From Jaapia argillacea MUCL 33604 (Eukaryota > Basidiomycota > Agaricomycetes > Jaapiales > Jaapiaceae): a stretch of 64,000 bases of DNA. The translations under genes were made by a program, and so were the position numbers. This document shows positions 11,693 through 22,730 of this stretch, in pieces; the first letter of the stretch is position 1, and every line of letters starts with the position of its first letter. The stretch covers positions 2,293,599-2,357,598 of the forward strand of contig KL197709.1 in NCBI GenBank assembly GCA_000697665.1, read 5' to 3'. A model generated the notes under the pieces. The model had not been told where the DNA came from. It searched no databases and saw only the letters and a list, made by a program, of their open reading frames with translations.

Positions 11693-12698
11693 TGGGGACT
11701 ATGGTGATACCGTAGTAAAGAGAGGAGATCGATTCTTGGACTCATTAACATGTACTGCTCTTTTCGTCGATGAATTGGACTCTTGGTTGAATTTTGGAGA
11801 CTTGTGTGTAAGTGTAGCTGGTCGACTACCAAGCTTGGGACCCTCAAAACCGGACACGTCTTCGCTCTTGGCTCCATCTCTATTCATCAATGGAGTAGGG
11901 AGCTGTTGGTACGTGATAAGGACTCCACTGTACAGGTGCTTTCACGTTTTCCTTGGCGGCTACATCGCCCGGCCCACAGTAGGTAAATAGGGATTTTTAG
12001 TTTACTATTTCGTTGAAGTGGTCTGATGCCATTCCGTCAACGTTGTTGAACGGATTCGTGTGGATGTGGGCGGGTTCTCAGGCTTCGTTTCTTCCCTTCA
12101 ACAGACTTCTGATTTATCTCAACTCCGCTTCCAAAAAGAACCCCCAATACCCAAGAACCCTATTTCCGATCGACCCGATCGATCTTCTTTGCTTCCGCGT
12201 CTTCCTCTTACACTCCCAGTTCTTCTCACCGCCCATGTGCATTGTTCGCAACGTGACTGCCCTATCGGTCTCATCATTACAACGGCGGACCCCCGATATT
12301 TCCGTTCGGTGGGAGCAACACTGTGGAGCGACAGAAAAATATATTGTCTCGCGAAAGAAAAAGAGGAAAAACTGCACGTTGGCATATCGAATACAATGTC
12401 ACAAGGGGCACGGAGGTATCGAGAGGACGGTTGTGCTGGCCGTTTGCAACAATAGGAGAGAAAAAAGAGCGTGGCAGAGTCGCCTGGTATCCTGATTCAG
12501 AGGGGGGGTAATCTGGTAAACATCGACAACAATCACAAAAAAAAGAGACAGGGAAAAGTGAGAGGTGGAGGCATCCACAAGAACCGGAGCGAAATAAAGA
12601 GCAATTCGAAAGGGTGAAGTGTGTCCGTTGCACTGACAAGGATCGTAATGCGACGTGAGAAAGGTGTCGTGTAATTATCTTCTATGCGGCCCAGATGG
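11693..12698. other. Tail-to-tail intergenic region
   Basis: This lies between the 3' ends of TVP38 (plus) and the HSF-type gene (minus). Open frames on both strands around 12,013-12,640 overlap one another, lack domains and look like chance frames in 3' untranslated sequence. I see no further gene. Confidence 0.45.
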
Positions 12699-15195
12699 CT
12701 AGAGGTCCCCCGCCGACTTGACGTACTGGGGTAGATGCTCGTTCATCGGGACGAATCCAAAGTCGGGCGAGTCTGTCGAGGAGTGGTGGGAAAGGTTGGA
12801 TAATCGAGTGATAGAACGAGCGATGATAATCAATCAAGCAAAGACTTTCGTCAGTTGTCAGTTGAATCACCGAGCTAGCGGTTTGAGAGAAAAAAAGATG
12901 AGAATGCGCGGAAACAGACGAAGGAGAGTTAAAACAAGTGAGCATTATCGCGCCGCGAAGCAAATAATGTACGACAAAACCACGACGGAACGCATCCTCT
13001 TCTGATACAAAGTCAAAATGAAGATCGATACTCACATCTATTAACATCCGCCTGTCCATATCCTCCTTCACCATGTCCAGTCCCAGGTGGCGTAGCAGCG
13101 GAACTCGCACTAACAGAGCTCGCACTCGTAGAGGGTCTCAATTGCCTCCCGTATGCTTCGTGCTCTCCACTCGGCGCCCAACCATGACTGCTGTGTGGAT
13201 GCTGGGGCTGATGGTGCGGTGGTGTAGTATCCATCGCACTATCTCCTCCGCCCGCCGAATAAGCGAAATCTCCTTGAGAAGGATTGAAACTATACGAATC
13301 GACCGAAGGGAGTTGGATCATGCTTCGAACTCGAGGCATTGCGGACCCAGAGTGGTGGTGATCGTCAGGTGGGTGTGGACTTGTCGAGGGCCGGCTGTCG
13401 TTTGGGCCATGGTGATGGTCGTAAGGAGAGGGATATGGGCTCATGGCTTGACTATGCCTCCGACTTCCTTTCGTGGGGGCAACTCGCAAGCTGCCCGTAC
13501 CGTTGTGATAGCTTTTGGAATGGGCCGACGGCGGCCGAGATCCAGGGGAAAGCGGTCGGTGGGCACTCGAACCTGGTCGGCTTCCATACCCATCTTCATA
13601 GGGAGGCATCGAGGACATGGATGACACTGAATATCCAGTATTGGGTCGGCTATCGGGGGAGGGGATAGAAGAAGCCGTCGTCGGCATGGAGGAGTAGGGT
13701 GACGAGTAAGAAGTATTGATAGTTGGTCGTTGATGTGATGAATGCGCGTGCGAAGACGAAGGGTGATGATACCCAGACGACGAGTAGCCTGATCCACTCG
13801 AGGGGTTCAACAATGAGCTAAGGCTACCCGAATGGCTCGAAGCCCCACCGGCATTCGAACCAGCACTCCCGCCCATGCCCCAACTCGATTGCTGAGGCGG
13901 TTCGCTCTGAGTGTAGGGGTATTGGCTCCCACCTCCACCAGGACCAGACGACGAGTATGGGCTCAGGCCAGGCAAGCCGTTGTGGGTAGGGGCTCCACCA
14001 TACCCTGGTTCCTCACCAGGGCTGTTGAGAGGATAGCCACCGGGGGAATGGGTGTACATGCCACCGTGCCCCATTGCACTGGGTGGATCGGAAGGCACTG
14101 TCAAGGGTGGCAGTGCACCCCGCATGCCACCAGGGTGAGGGTAGCTGCTGCCCCACCCTGCAGCAGCAGCGCCACCTTGGCTGAGGGGGGTAAAGCTACC
14201 TGGAGCAGAAAAGCCTCGCTGCCTGCCCGAGTTCGATATCGGCTTGGCGCCGTACGAAGAAGGAACTTGGAAGGGAACAGGGTTGCCTCCATGCGGACCC
14301 AAACCAGTGGCAGAGCGAGATCCCTGTTGGAGGGATGCGGGGTCCGTATCACGCTTTTTGGGCTTGGGCAGTCGAGGAGGCACGCGCCGCTTGAAGTTGG
14401 CAACGACCTCAGCAGGTGAGTGGCGGTTAAGTGTGGGGTGTGCTGAGGAGGCAATGATCGATCTCGAGATACAAAGAAGCACGAACTGCATCACACTTAC
14501 ACCAAGTCGAAGCATCGGGATCGTCAATAGCAGGATCGACATTGCGTAGGTTTACCTTGCGCATGAATCCATAGATCTATGTAAGGCGAGGCACAGTCAG
14601 ACATTGGACAGATGTAGGAAGTACCAGGAAGAGAAGAAGGAAGACACGGACGTTTAATTGCCGAGAGAAGCTAGCGAAGCGCGACTGGCGATACACACTT
14701 GGGAGAACATGAAGGGCGAGCTGTTCTGGTTTTTCAACAATGATGTGCTCCCCTGTTGGATCCCAACGTATCATGTGGTGATTTTCTGGACGCTCAAGCA
14801 GACTAGCAATGGACCACGAGCCAAGAAAAAGCAGCGAAAAATTATGTCAATTGTGAATTGGGAGAGGTACATTTACGGGAACGAGGTACACACGCGTATA
14901 GTTTTGTCAAGAAGGTAGCTTGCGGTTTCCCTCCTCCGGTTGCAGACTCTGTTTTTGGTTGGGCGGGCTGCTGGGACTGCTGTTGGGGTTGAGACTGATC
15001 TGGAGACTTTTGTGCGGACTGGGGCGAGTCGAAATTTTGGTCCGAACCATTTGTACTCGTTGAACTGGAAGAGATGAGGGTGGGGGGGTATACGAGGTCA
15101 TTGTTGATGGGGTACTGCTGGTTGGAGTCTTGTGGGCGATGGTAGGGCTGCTGTTGGCGGATGGGATACGAGTTGGGTGGGTAGAGGTCAGCCAT
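12699..15195 (-). CDS. HSF-type DNA-binding transcription factor
   Basis: This is a nuclear regulator with a heat-shock-factor DNA-binding domain, about 660 residues in five exons. Residues 1-90 are Gln/Ser/Pro-rich. The HSF domain begins ATFLTKLYALLERPENHHMI, crosses two introns, and includes the recognition helix FASFSRQLN joined to IYGFMRKVNLRNV. A basic stretch (RRVPPRLPKPKKR) that could serve as a nuclear signal follows. The remaining 450 residues are Ser/Gly/Pro/His-rich and disordered. The recognition helix has SRQLNIYGF where Hsf1 has VRQLNMYGF, so this is probably a divergent HSF-domain family, not Hsf1. The tail appears to splice over a long 260-base intron (about 13,035-12,775) to a last exon encoding SPDFGFVPMNEHLPQYVKS. 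Start is ATG 15195; an in-frame ATG at 15267 is an alternative. Confidence 0.87.
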
Positions 15196-16424
15196 GACTT
15201 TGTCAAAAGAGGCAGGACGAAGTGACGGAATGATGAAGGGAGGAAGCAAGTTCGAAACAGAGAACAAAGAGGGTGGCGGGACGCAAGCAAGCAGGTCCTT
15301 TGCAGTTATGGGGATAAATATAAAGTCTAGCTATAAACCGGTGGAGATCACAAACACCACCGGCACTATAACACAGTCACACCAGTAACACAGCCGTCAC
15401 ATTGAGTCACAGCCGGTGCTGACGTAAAGGAGGTTTGCGGCAGTTCGGCAAGGCTTATCCCCGATTCTGATTGGGCGGCAGATGTTATCGTATACGGCAG
15501 GGCTCATCTCGATCCTGTCATTCTGGATTCGTCTCATCAGATTCACGCAGCTTCATTCACTTTGCAGCAGCGTTGTATCCTCCAACGGCATTTCTCTCAT
15601 CGCTGCTCTGTTTGCCTGCCCATCCTCCGTGTCACCTTTTAACGTTCAAGGGTCTGCCTTCATTTCCGCACCGCGAATGCCCTAAAAAAATTACTGCTTC
15701 ACGATGGAACAAACCCACCCCAAATAAGGGATTGGGCCCAATTTATCCACGCGACAGCCACCCTAGCGCCGCTCTCCCGGATGTCCTCTGTTTTTTCCCT
15801 CCGTTCCATCGCGTCATCGCACATTCGACGGAATCCAGCCTTTAGCTCTTTTAGTCGATCAACTAGACCCTTCTCCACTTCTCTCACTGATAGATCTACA
15901 GCCACGGCGTTTAAACAATTCCTTCCCTCCTTCCAACTTCCTCGATAAACATCCTCGGTCATCCTGTCAACCTCCCTTTTCTTCCACCCACATCTGCATC
16001 TCAATTTCCCCTCCTCCTCCCCCCTCATCCTGCCCAATCACCCCCGTATCGCCATCTCATCACCTCTCATCACCTGCGCCGACTTTCTTCTCTCCTACTC
16101 CCTTTTTGGGAAATCGTTTCTCCTCGGTGCTCGGTGCTCCCGTATCTAGAGTCTTTCAGAGTCTCCACCCCAACGACCACTCGCAATTCCAGATACACTC
16201 TTTTTCATCTCGCAAACCTCCGGCAACAACATATGTAATTCCACCTTCTGTAGAACGCCTCCATACAAACCACAATCTTGTCTGGAATCTGCGATCTAGC
16301 TAAGTAACTACCTTGTCCAGAGGCAGTCTGGCACATACTTCTGTAATCCACCAGCTATATCTGACCATCGCGCCGCATTCATTCGGGTCCAGTCTCATTG
16401 ACGCCAAAAAGCTTATTGACTGAC
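15196..16424. other. Intergenic region with long pyrimidine-rich tract
   Basis: This is a head-to-head interval between the HSF-type gene and the unresolved plus-strand gene. Positions 15,900-16,110 are strongly C/T-rich on the plus strand, which looks like a plus-strand promoter or leader. An ATG-less open stretch at 16,106-16,303 has no known domain. No gene is called here. Confidence 0.4.
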
Positions 16425-17839
16425 ATGGCATGGACATCTGCTTCCTTGGTATCCTTCATTCGACATATTAATGGAGCGGACCTTGTGCCACTTGTCAATC
16501 TCAGTCTCAATGATGAACAGATACAGTTGGTTCATTACCTCAAACGCACTTCCTTCTTCAGTTAGTCACGGACCCAAACCATCCTCGTACCAAACTCTCT
16601 CTTGTCTCCGAGGACCGACCCGTTTGGGCGCACAACATCGTCGGTCACGTCGCCCGGACCTCCTTTCCTCTGCGCAATAAAGTTAACCTTGATAACGAAC
16701 TTGCCCATTTCACGTACAAGACCAACCCCACAACGACCACGCCTCCACGTTTCCACATCAGAAAATCTGTGAAAACGTTCCAGTCCGCCCCCGCGGCCAC
16801 AGTGGCTGGAGCGGATGTTTCCTTGCCATCACAGCTTGCAACCATCTCCATCTCCATCATCACCTATACAAGGACATGTTGAGCTCATGTCGGATTGCCC
16901 ACGCCGTTTATGGGCCGGTTAACGGTGGGTGTGATCTGCAAGATAAGAAGACCCACCAGCGTGACACACGATCTTGTCACGCCTTCCACATGACGCTCCA
17001 TCCCATTCAAACCCAAACCAAACTCTCTTTCCAGATTCTTCAGCCGATTTTCTCATGTATGCATGCATGACATCCACAGTGACATTGATTCGGGACATGG
17101 GTTCTACATACTCGGAGAGCCTCACTCGGGGTACTGGATTGCTCGTTTTCTCAAATCATCATTGCGCACTTGCCCGAACCTTGAGAAAAACGATGATGAG
17201 ATTATGTCGAAACCGTTTCCCCAGGCTTACCTCGGGTTCCCTTGCCGAGTGATAGGGGATTTGTAGGTGGGTCCAACAAGTGTCGACATGCCTTTACAGC
17301 AGCGTTCCGGACTCCGCGAAAGAGAGGAGATTGTGAGAAGTAGATTCTCAAGCAAGGGAGATTCTTGTGGGTTCGTTTGATCAGTTGAACCCTCCTTCTT
17401 CCAAAGTCTGAGTTTGTCGAACCACAGCTTGTTCTGACCCAGACCCTTCAGTGCCACCCGATTCTTATCAGCTTCCCTATCCATCCGGAGTGCACAGGTG
17501 AGTGATTGAATCCCGAGTAACTTGCGTGACCTTCCCGCTCGAGGTCGGCACCGCGAGGTGGACCATGCATACAGGGACTATTTGCACGGCCGTCTCACGG
17601 TGCACGACCTCCTGATTTCACTGGCGTATGGACTCGAGTCGGATTGCGCGACTCTCCGACCCGTCGGCTGGAATCTTCCTTTTCATTAAACCCTGATTCT
17701 TCCACCTCAGAGTCATGAGACGGTTCCGTTTACCCGCCAAGTATTTCTGGACTATGTCTTCGACGTAATGGCTATTTGGGGCGCACGTTCTGGAGACGGC
17801 AAAGTCAGATTGGATGGCCGATATCTGATCAAGTTGTAA
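16425..17839 (+). pseudogene. Unrecognised gene or gene relic with a frame conflict
   Basis: I do not recognise the family. Several plus-strand segments read like real protein in succession. From ATG 16425 the frame encodes INGADLVPLVNLSLNDEQIQ and ends near 16,562. A second frame from there encodes DPNHPRTKLSLVSEDRPVWA and continues about 100 residues. A third, near 17,060-17,265, includes SGHGFYILGEPHSGYWIARF. Later pieces encode VDHAYRDYLHGRLTVHDLLI and, before the stop at 17,839, FLDYVFDVMAIWGARSGDGK. Some joins could be introns, but the 16,562 change has no good intron. Either the gene has decayed, the sequence carries an indel, or my splicing is wrong. The pyrimidine-rich leader upstream favours a gene that was once expressed. 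It runs tail to tail into the reductase. Confidence 0.35.
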
Positions 17840-17915
17840 CAGGAAACATCTACGCCCAACTCAGTGGTCTACATTCGTGTGCCCCGTCCATTAAAAGCCT
17901 CATATCCACCTAACC

Positions 17916-18734
17916 TTACCAAGGAACCGCTTCACCTTTCCAATCCCACACCCTCCCCCTCTCTTCCCACCCCAACGTTTCAACGACACCAGCAACCTTC
18001 TCCGCAGCTTCATCTGGCTCAAACAACTTCCCCCCCTTCTTCTTCTCCACTCCCTCCCAGAAGTCCTTGCTCAAGTCCGTCTTGACAGTACCAGGATGCA
18101 CACCCACAGCTATAGCTGGCACCTTCTTCGACAGGAGGTATAGATCAAACGTCTTGATCGTTTGGTTCAACGCAGCCTTGGACGAACGGTAGGAAAACCA
18201 TCCGCCCGATTTGTTATCTGATATAGAGCCGACTCGCGCAGAAACGTGAACCCACTTGGAGGGGATGAGCGGTTGGTTTCCGGTTACAGATTTTGTGGCG
18301 AAGTTGCGAGGTGGTAGGAATCGAGAGAAGTGTTTGACGAGAAGAAGGTGGGATATGACGTTGATCTGATAGGTTTGTTGTATGGTAGCCAAGTCTAAAT
18401 CTGAAGGTTGCCTCTCAGGATGTAGCATCCCTCCCGTAAAGAAGGCCGTCTGGATATAGGAATGAGCACCGTTGGGGAGGCTTGCTTCCAGTGCTTGCGC
18501 CGCCGCAGAAATGCTTTCTTCGGAAGTGAGCTCCAGATGAAGAAGGTTGAGTCTCTTGGGATCAATCGTCTGGGCATTGAACGAAGAAAGAATGTGTTTG
18601 TGCACCACTTCGGGGGTGTCTGAGCGGTGAGTGGCGTAAACAGGCAGGTTTGTCGTTCGAAGGAAGTGGCGGGTAAGGGCCAAAGAAAGGCCTCGCGTAG
18701 CCGGTGCGACGAGAATGAATGGGTTGAGAGACAT
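17916..18734 (-). CDS. Short-chain dehydrogenase/reductase
   Basis: This is an intronless, 272-residue NAD(P)-dependent oxidoreductase of the classical SDR fold, close in layout to the C-factor-like group. The Rossmann start is atypical: FILVAPATRGLSLALTRHFL replaces the usual TGxxxGIG. The central NVISHLLLVKHFSRFL corresponds to the N-containing helix. The active site is present: Ser in WVHVSARVGSI, then Tyr and Lys in YRSSKAAL. GVHPGTVKTDLSK is the usual PG-motif after strand 6. The start at 18734 places the first strand immediately after the Met, as expected. A longer in-frame ATG at 18,821 adds residues with no SDR counterpart. The substrate is unknown. It is the downstream member of a three-gene minus-strand run. 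Confidence 0.85.
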   Translation of the reverse strand: MSLNPFILVAPATRGLSLALTRHFLRTTNLPVYATHRSDTPEVVHKHILSSFNAQTIDPKRLNLLHLELTSEESISAAAQALEASLPNGAHSYIQTAFFTGGMLHPERQPSDLDLATIQQTYQINVISHLLLVKHFSRFLPPRNFATKSVTGNQPLIPSKWVHVSARVGSISDNKSGGWFSYRSSKAALNQTIKTFDLYLLSKKVPAIAVGVHPGTVKTDLSKDFWEGVEKKKGGKLFEPDEAAEKVAGVVETLGWEERGRVWDWKGEAVPW

Positions 18735-18975
18735 CTTGACGCAAGACGATGGACTCTGAAGCGATGTCTTGAATTGCAGGAGAATTCCCTGATTCTGATC
18801 CCATTGGCACGCCACCGCCACTGTATGTCGCGATCGGGAGACGCGTCAAGCTCATGTGCCATATGTTTCTCCGTCGATTATTACAATGTTTCTGCGGCGG
18901 GTGTAAGAGCATGGAGGTAAGCATACAACCACGATGCATTTCAAGTGCATGGCCATTTACAACAAATATAGTCGA

Positions 18976-19920
18976 TCATTCACCAACAAAGTCACCTTCA
19001 TCCTCATCCCACCCAAGTGTCTCCGGCGCAATTCCCAGCTTGCGAAGCATAGTTCCCAAGGTATCCGGTTTCCTTTCCTCTTCCTCCATCTCAACATCAG
19101 GAAGGGTAGACCCCCCATCCTCATTCGGAGGGCTCCTCGAGTCATCCCAATCCCAACTTCCAGGGGCACTCTTCTCAGCGCCATCATCCCATCCGAACTC
19201 TCCTTGAAAGCCTGAATTTCTTCTATCTCCACTGCCCCAGCTCACTGCGCCTCGACTTTTTCCACTCTCGCTCGAGGCGGCGTTATCTTTCACCAATCCC
19301 CAAACCTCCCAGGCCGCATCCCTTCCAGCCTCCTTCCACTTCTTGACCAATCCCTCCAATTTGTCTTCATCTTTGTCTTGCTTAATCTTGACAGCCCGTC
19401 TCAAAGCCTGGAGCTTTCGTTCAAGCGACTGAATGGTGGGTGTAAACCGCACCCCGGAAGCGGATGAAGGGATATTTGATCCCGAGAGTGGGGATTTGAA
19501 TTGAGAAGAGGCTTTGAAGGTGAAGTCTTTCGTTTTTGGCGTAGCGGATAACGATTTGATGGGATGCTCCGCCAACGGCCCTTGCAGGGGTGCTTCCTTA
19601 GGTTTAGGCTCATCCACGGCCTTCTTTTCTTCCGGAAGCTTCTGTCTCTCCGCGGGCGCGGCTGAAGGATGAAATTCGATCCTGGAAGAAGTCGATGTCT
19701 CCAGTTTCATGAGTGGGGATCGAAATGGGGCCGACAACTTCTTCTGCTGAATTCTATGAGACGCGGCTGTTGGTCTTCGTGTCCTTGGCACATCCAAAGG
19801 AGATTCTGTCGTCTTCTGAAACAGATCACGTCACTCGTACATCGGTCACCGACCAATGAAAAGAACAAGACATACACGCCGTTTCTGAGGAGTTTCGTCA
19901 TCCGACGGGGACTCTGCCAT
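18976..19920 (-). CDS. Sfr1/Mei5-like recombination mediator (Swi5 partner)
   Basis: This is the likely partner of Swi5. Swi5-Sfr1 (Sae3-Mei5) helps Rad51 and Dmc1 filaments in homologous recombination. Two exons give about 288 residues. A short first exon (MAESPSDDETPQKRR) joins through a GTATGT donor to a Ser/Pro/Lys-rich disordered N-terminal half. The family core then appears as a helix pair: SLERKLQALRRAVKIKQDKD and LVKKWKEAGRDAAWEVWGLV. The C-terminus carries LGTMLRKLGIAPETLGWDED, which matches the end of Sfr1/Mei5 proteins as I remember them. The middle is rich in Trp-Asp and Gly. The helix pair and C-terminal motif are the basis for the call; the disordered half gives no support. Confidence 0.65.
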
Positions 19921-20040
19921 CGTCGTTATGTCCTAAAGGACACATATCGTCGTTGGTGAATACAACGAGGCAACAGTGCGTGGGAATAAAGACATACGTC
20001 CAGGCCATTCATGCCATCATTGAGGTCAAGGGGTTCGCTG

Positions 20041-22367
20041 TTAGGACGTCTGGGGGGAACGGACCTTGCCCGACTTCGCTTCGATGGTTGACGGACGGGC
20101 ATCCTGGGAGGAGACGAGCACCATCCCTGAGGAAGACAACTGGGAATAGGCTAGAGGTAGGACAGTGAAGTGAGACTGGGGCGTCGTGTATATGCGATGT
20201 GTGGCTTACAGTTTCGCTGTGGGGACTTGTGGGAGAGGATGTGGCGTTGAAAACAGGAGGAGACGAAGACGGGGGAGAACTGCTCGGGAAAGTGTTGTAA
20301 TCATCATCCAGCCCCTGCTCGGCCTGTTGAACAGGTCAGACAAGACAGTACAAGGCAATACTTGGAACTACCTCGTCCTGATAATTGTCACGTTCCCCAT
20401 CTGCGCCTGCATACAAGCCTTGCTTCGAACCTGGGTTGGTCGATGGCGAGGACGAGGGTGTAAATGCGGATGTATTCAGAGTGTTGGAGATTTGGCGCGC
20501 GGGAGACGATGGATGGAACCAAGGCGACGACGACATTAGGACATCCAGATCTGGGGAGGACGAGGGAGGTGACAAAGGCGCAAGTGGTGAGGAAGAAGCA
20601 GGAAGACCAGTAACGTCAGCAAGCAGAGGTGACAAAGTACTATCTCCACGAGACGGGGTCTTGATGGTGAAGGTGCATTCCGAAGGTATGGCTGGAGCCA
20701 TAAGCGTGTCCGTTCCAGAAGGGTCGCCAGCATGATGGGAGGATATAGGTAATAGCAAATGTGAAGCATAGGACCTCCCTTGAGGTGGTGACGATGGATT
20801 GTACGACACCACAAGAGGCAGGCGTGAGGACGAAAGTTCCGTGTCAGAAAGAGATGAGATACTAAGGGGTACAAGAAGTTTGGCAGGGGAAGGCGGGGGC
20901 AGATCCATGACGACATCCACCAAGTCAGGTGCGGAAGGTGTAGAGGCAGCCATTGTTGCAGGATCCTCTTCGTAATGCGGAACGGGATTGTCTGCCGGAT
21001 GAGTCGGAATAAGGCGAGGCGACAGATGGTTTGGGAGATGTATCATTAGAGATAGACCGAGCGCATCAGATCCAAAGTTAGCAGGAGAAAGGGGGGTAGC
21101 AGTAGGTAATCCCGTGACCACGGTCGCTTCAAAGTCCTCGGAAGATGTCAATCGGGTTTCTTCGGTTGCCCCTTCTCCTAGGAGGTTGGGATGGGAAGAA
21201 GATGGGGGCACCGCATCTCGGGGTGCATGGTTTGTGAAGTCAAGGGGGAGGATCGTGGATGAAGGAAAAGACGAGACGTTTGAGTCTTGAGAAGACAGTG
21301 AATCAGAGGCGTTCGACAAGGAAGTCATTTCAGAATCTTGGCCTGGCTGGAAGGGTTCGGTCCTATTGGGAGGGCTGGGTGAGATTGGAACCAAAGATGC
21401 CATGTATATAAACGGGGATGGGGTGACATCTGGTGCGTCTTCGTGTATGCGTTCCGGGGCAATCAGGTTAATGCCAGGTAAAATTGGACTGGGCGGATTA
21501 TTGTCATAATTGAGAGGGTTGTTGGGCCCTTCAGGGCTCAGTTGGAGGTCGACGTCGTTAAGAGGATTCGTTCGTGAAGAAGCCGTAGCAGTGAGGAGAC
21601 GGGGAGAGTTGAGGACATCCTGTGACTCAAGGAAGCGAGGGACTGCGCAAGAAACCGAGATACAGGTTGGCGGTGGTGTCGCCAATTCGGTTCGATCGGG
21701 AGGAAGGACGAAGAGTAAAGGAGCTGCTTGGGCGTGATTCGGCGTATTTGAAGCAAATAAATCGTCCGGCGAAATACTCGGATCGAGAATAGTAAGCGGA
21801 GCAATCTCCTGCGAGACCGACGCCTCTTCAGTGTCCAAGCTATCAGGGTTGCACAAGGGCTTCAAATTCGCAGGTTGTGTCCGAGTAGTGGTGCCTCCCG
21901 TCTTTGTGATTCTAGCGAGATCATCCGGACCAACGTCCACGTCTAAGCTCTCTGATTGTGGGGGGCGTGGGCCAGTTTGGAATCGACCGGTTGTGGAGAA
22001 GTGGGATCCTGATCCGAGGGGAGGGAGAGAAGAGTCGGAACCGGAACCGTAGATGCGATCTGCGAGGCTGGTGGCGGGCTCAAGCCGGGGGCGAACGGGA
22101 AGGCTAGCCCCAAGAGTCATGACGGGGAGAGGCGCAACGACCGGTGGATTGGGAAACATAGGAGGCGAGATGGTATCTCCTGGAGCCCTGCGTAGTGTGA
22201 TAGGACGTTCCTCTAAGAGGGTGGTGCTCGTGGCATTTCCTTGGATAATCAGTGTCTCGGAGGGTGCCCGCGCGTTCACAAGCTGCATAATGGTCAGAAC
22301 GTAGGGGAGCTCGAATTTATCGAGAAACCGACATTGGGTTTGTCTCTGGCCTCGAAGATGATTGCAT
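20041..22367 (-). CDS. Large Ser/Pro-rich disordered protein, unknown
   Basis: I do not recognise this protein. About 720 residues come from four exons: a short first exon from ATG 22367 (MQSSSRPETNPMS), one very long exon (about 22,288-20,370), and two short 3' exons encoding AEQGLDDDYNTFPSSSPPSS and a tail ending KSGKVRSPQTS. The protein is low complexity throughout, rich in Ser, Pro, Leu, Thr and Asp, with repeated SSSP and PPSSP blocks. It has no folded domain, no signal peptide and no membrane helix. Many SP/TP sites suggest it could be a target of proline-directed kinases, which is inference only. The first donor (GTTTCT) is weak, so the start is less certain than the rest. It lies upstream of the Sfr1-like gene. 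Confidence 0.6.
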
Positions 22368-22730
22368 CTTGACCCAGCGACGTCAAACTATTCCTCACGT
22401 CATTCGACGAGGTGAGCGCCGGATGTGACTATATGCGTTCTGTTAGAGAATCGATTTCATTCAAAGACATGGAGAACGAACGTCTTTGTTAGTATCTTGC
22501 ATTGTTTGCTCGTCGGTTTCTCCTCAAAGCGAGGGGTTATTGTAGGTCTGAGCACTTCTTCAGGGTCGAAAAGACAGTCGCGTCGGTGACAGTGTACGGA
22601 AAGAGACGCGATCGACGGTAACACGTGGACTCCGTTGTGGCGTAAACTTGAACGCCCAACAAATCCAATCTGCCCCAGTTCTGCATTGGCGGGTTCCATT
22701 CCCCCCTTCCCTCCTCAAAATTGCACGACC
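22368..22730. other. Head-to-head promoter region
   Basis: This separates the disordered-protein gene (minus) and the CLASP gene (plus). Short frames on the minus strand here have no domain. I see nothing beyond presumed shared promoter sequence. Confidence 0.4.

Noticed and set aside
12013-12495. Plus-strand frame of 160 codons
   Set aside because: Lies in overlapping 3' regions of two genes, overlaps other frames and has no domain.
13073-14419. Long plus-strand frames across the HSF gene
   Set aside because: Antisense shadows of the Ser/Gly/Pro-rich coding strand.
17227-17484. Minus-strand frame of 85 codons
   Set aside because: Overlaps coding-like plus frames and has no recognised domain, although it cannot be excluded outright.
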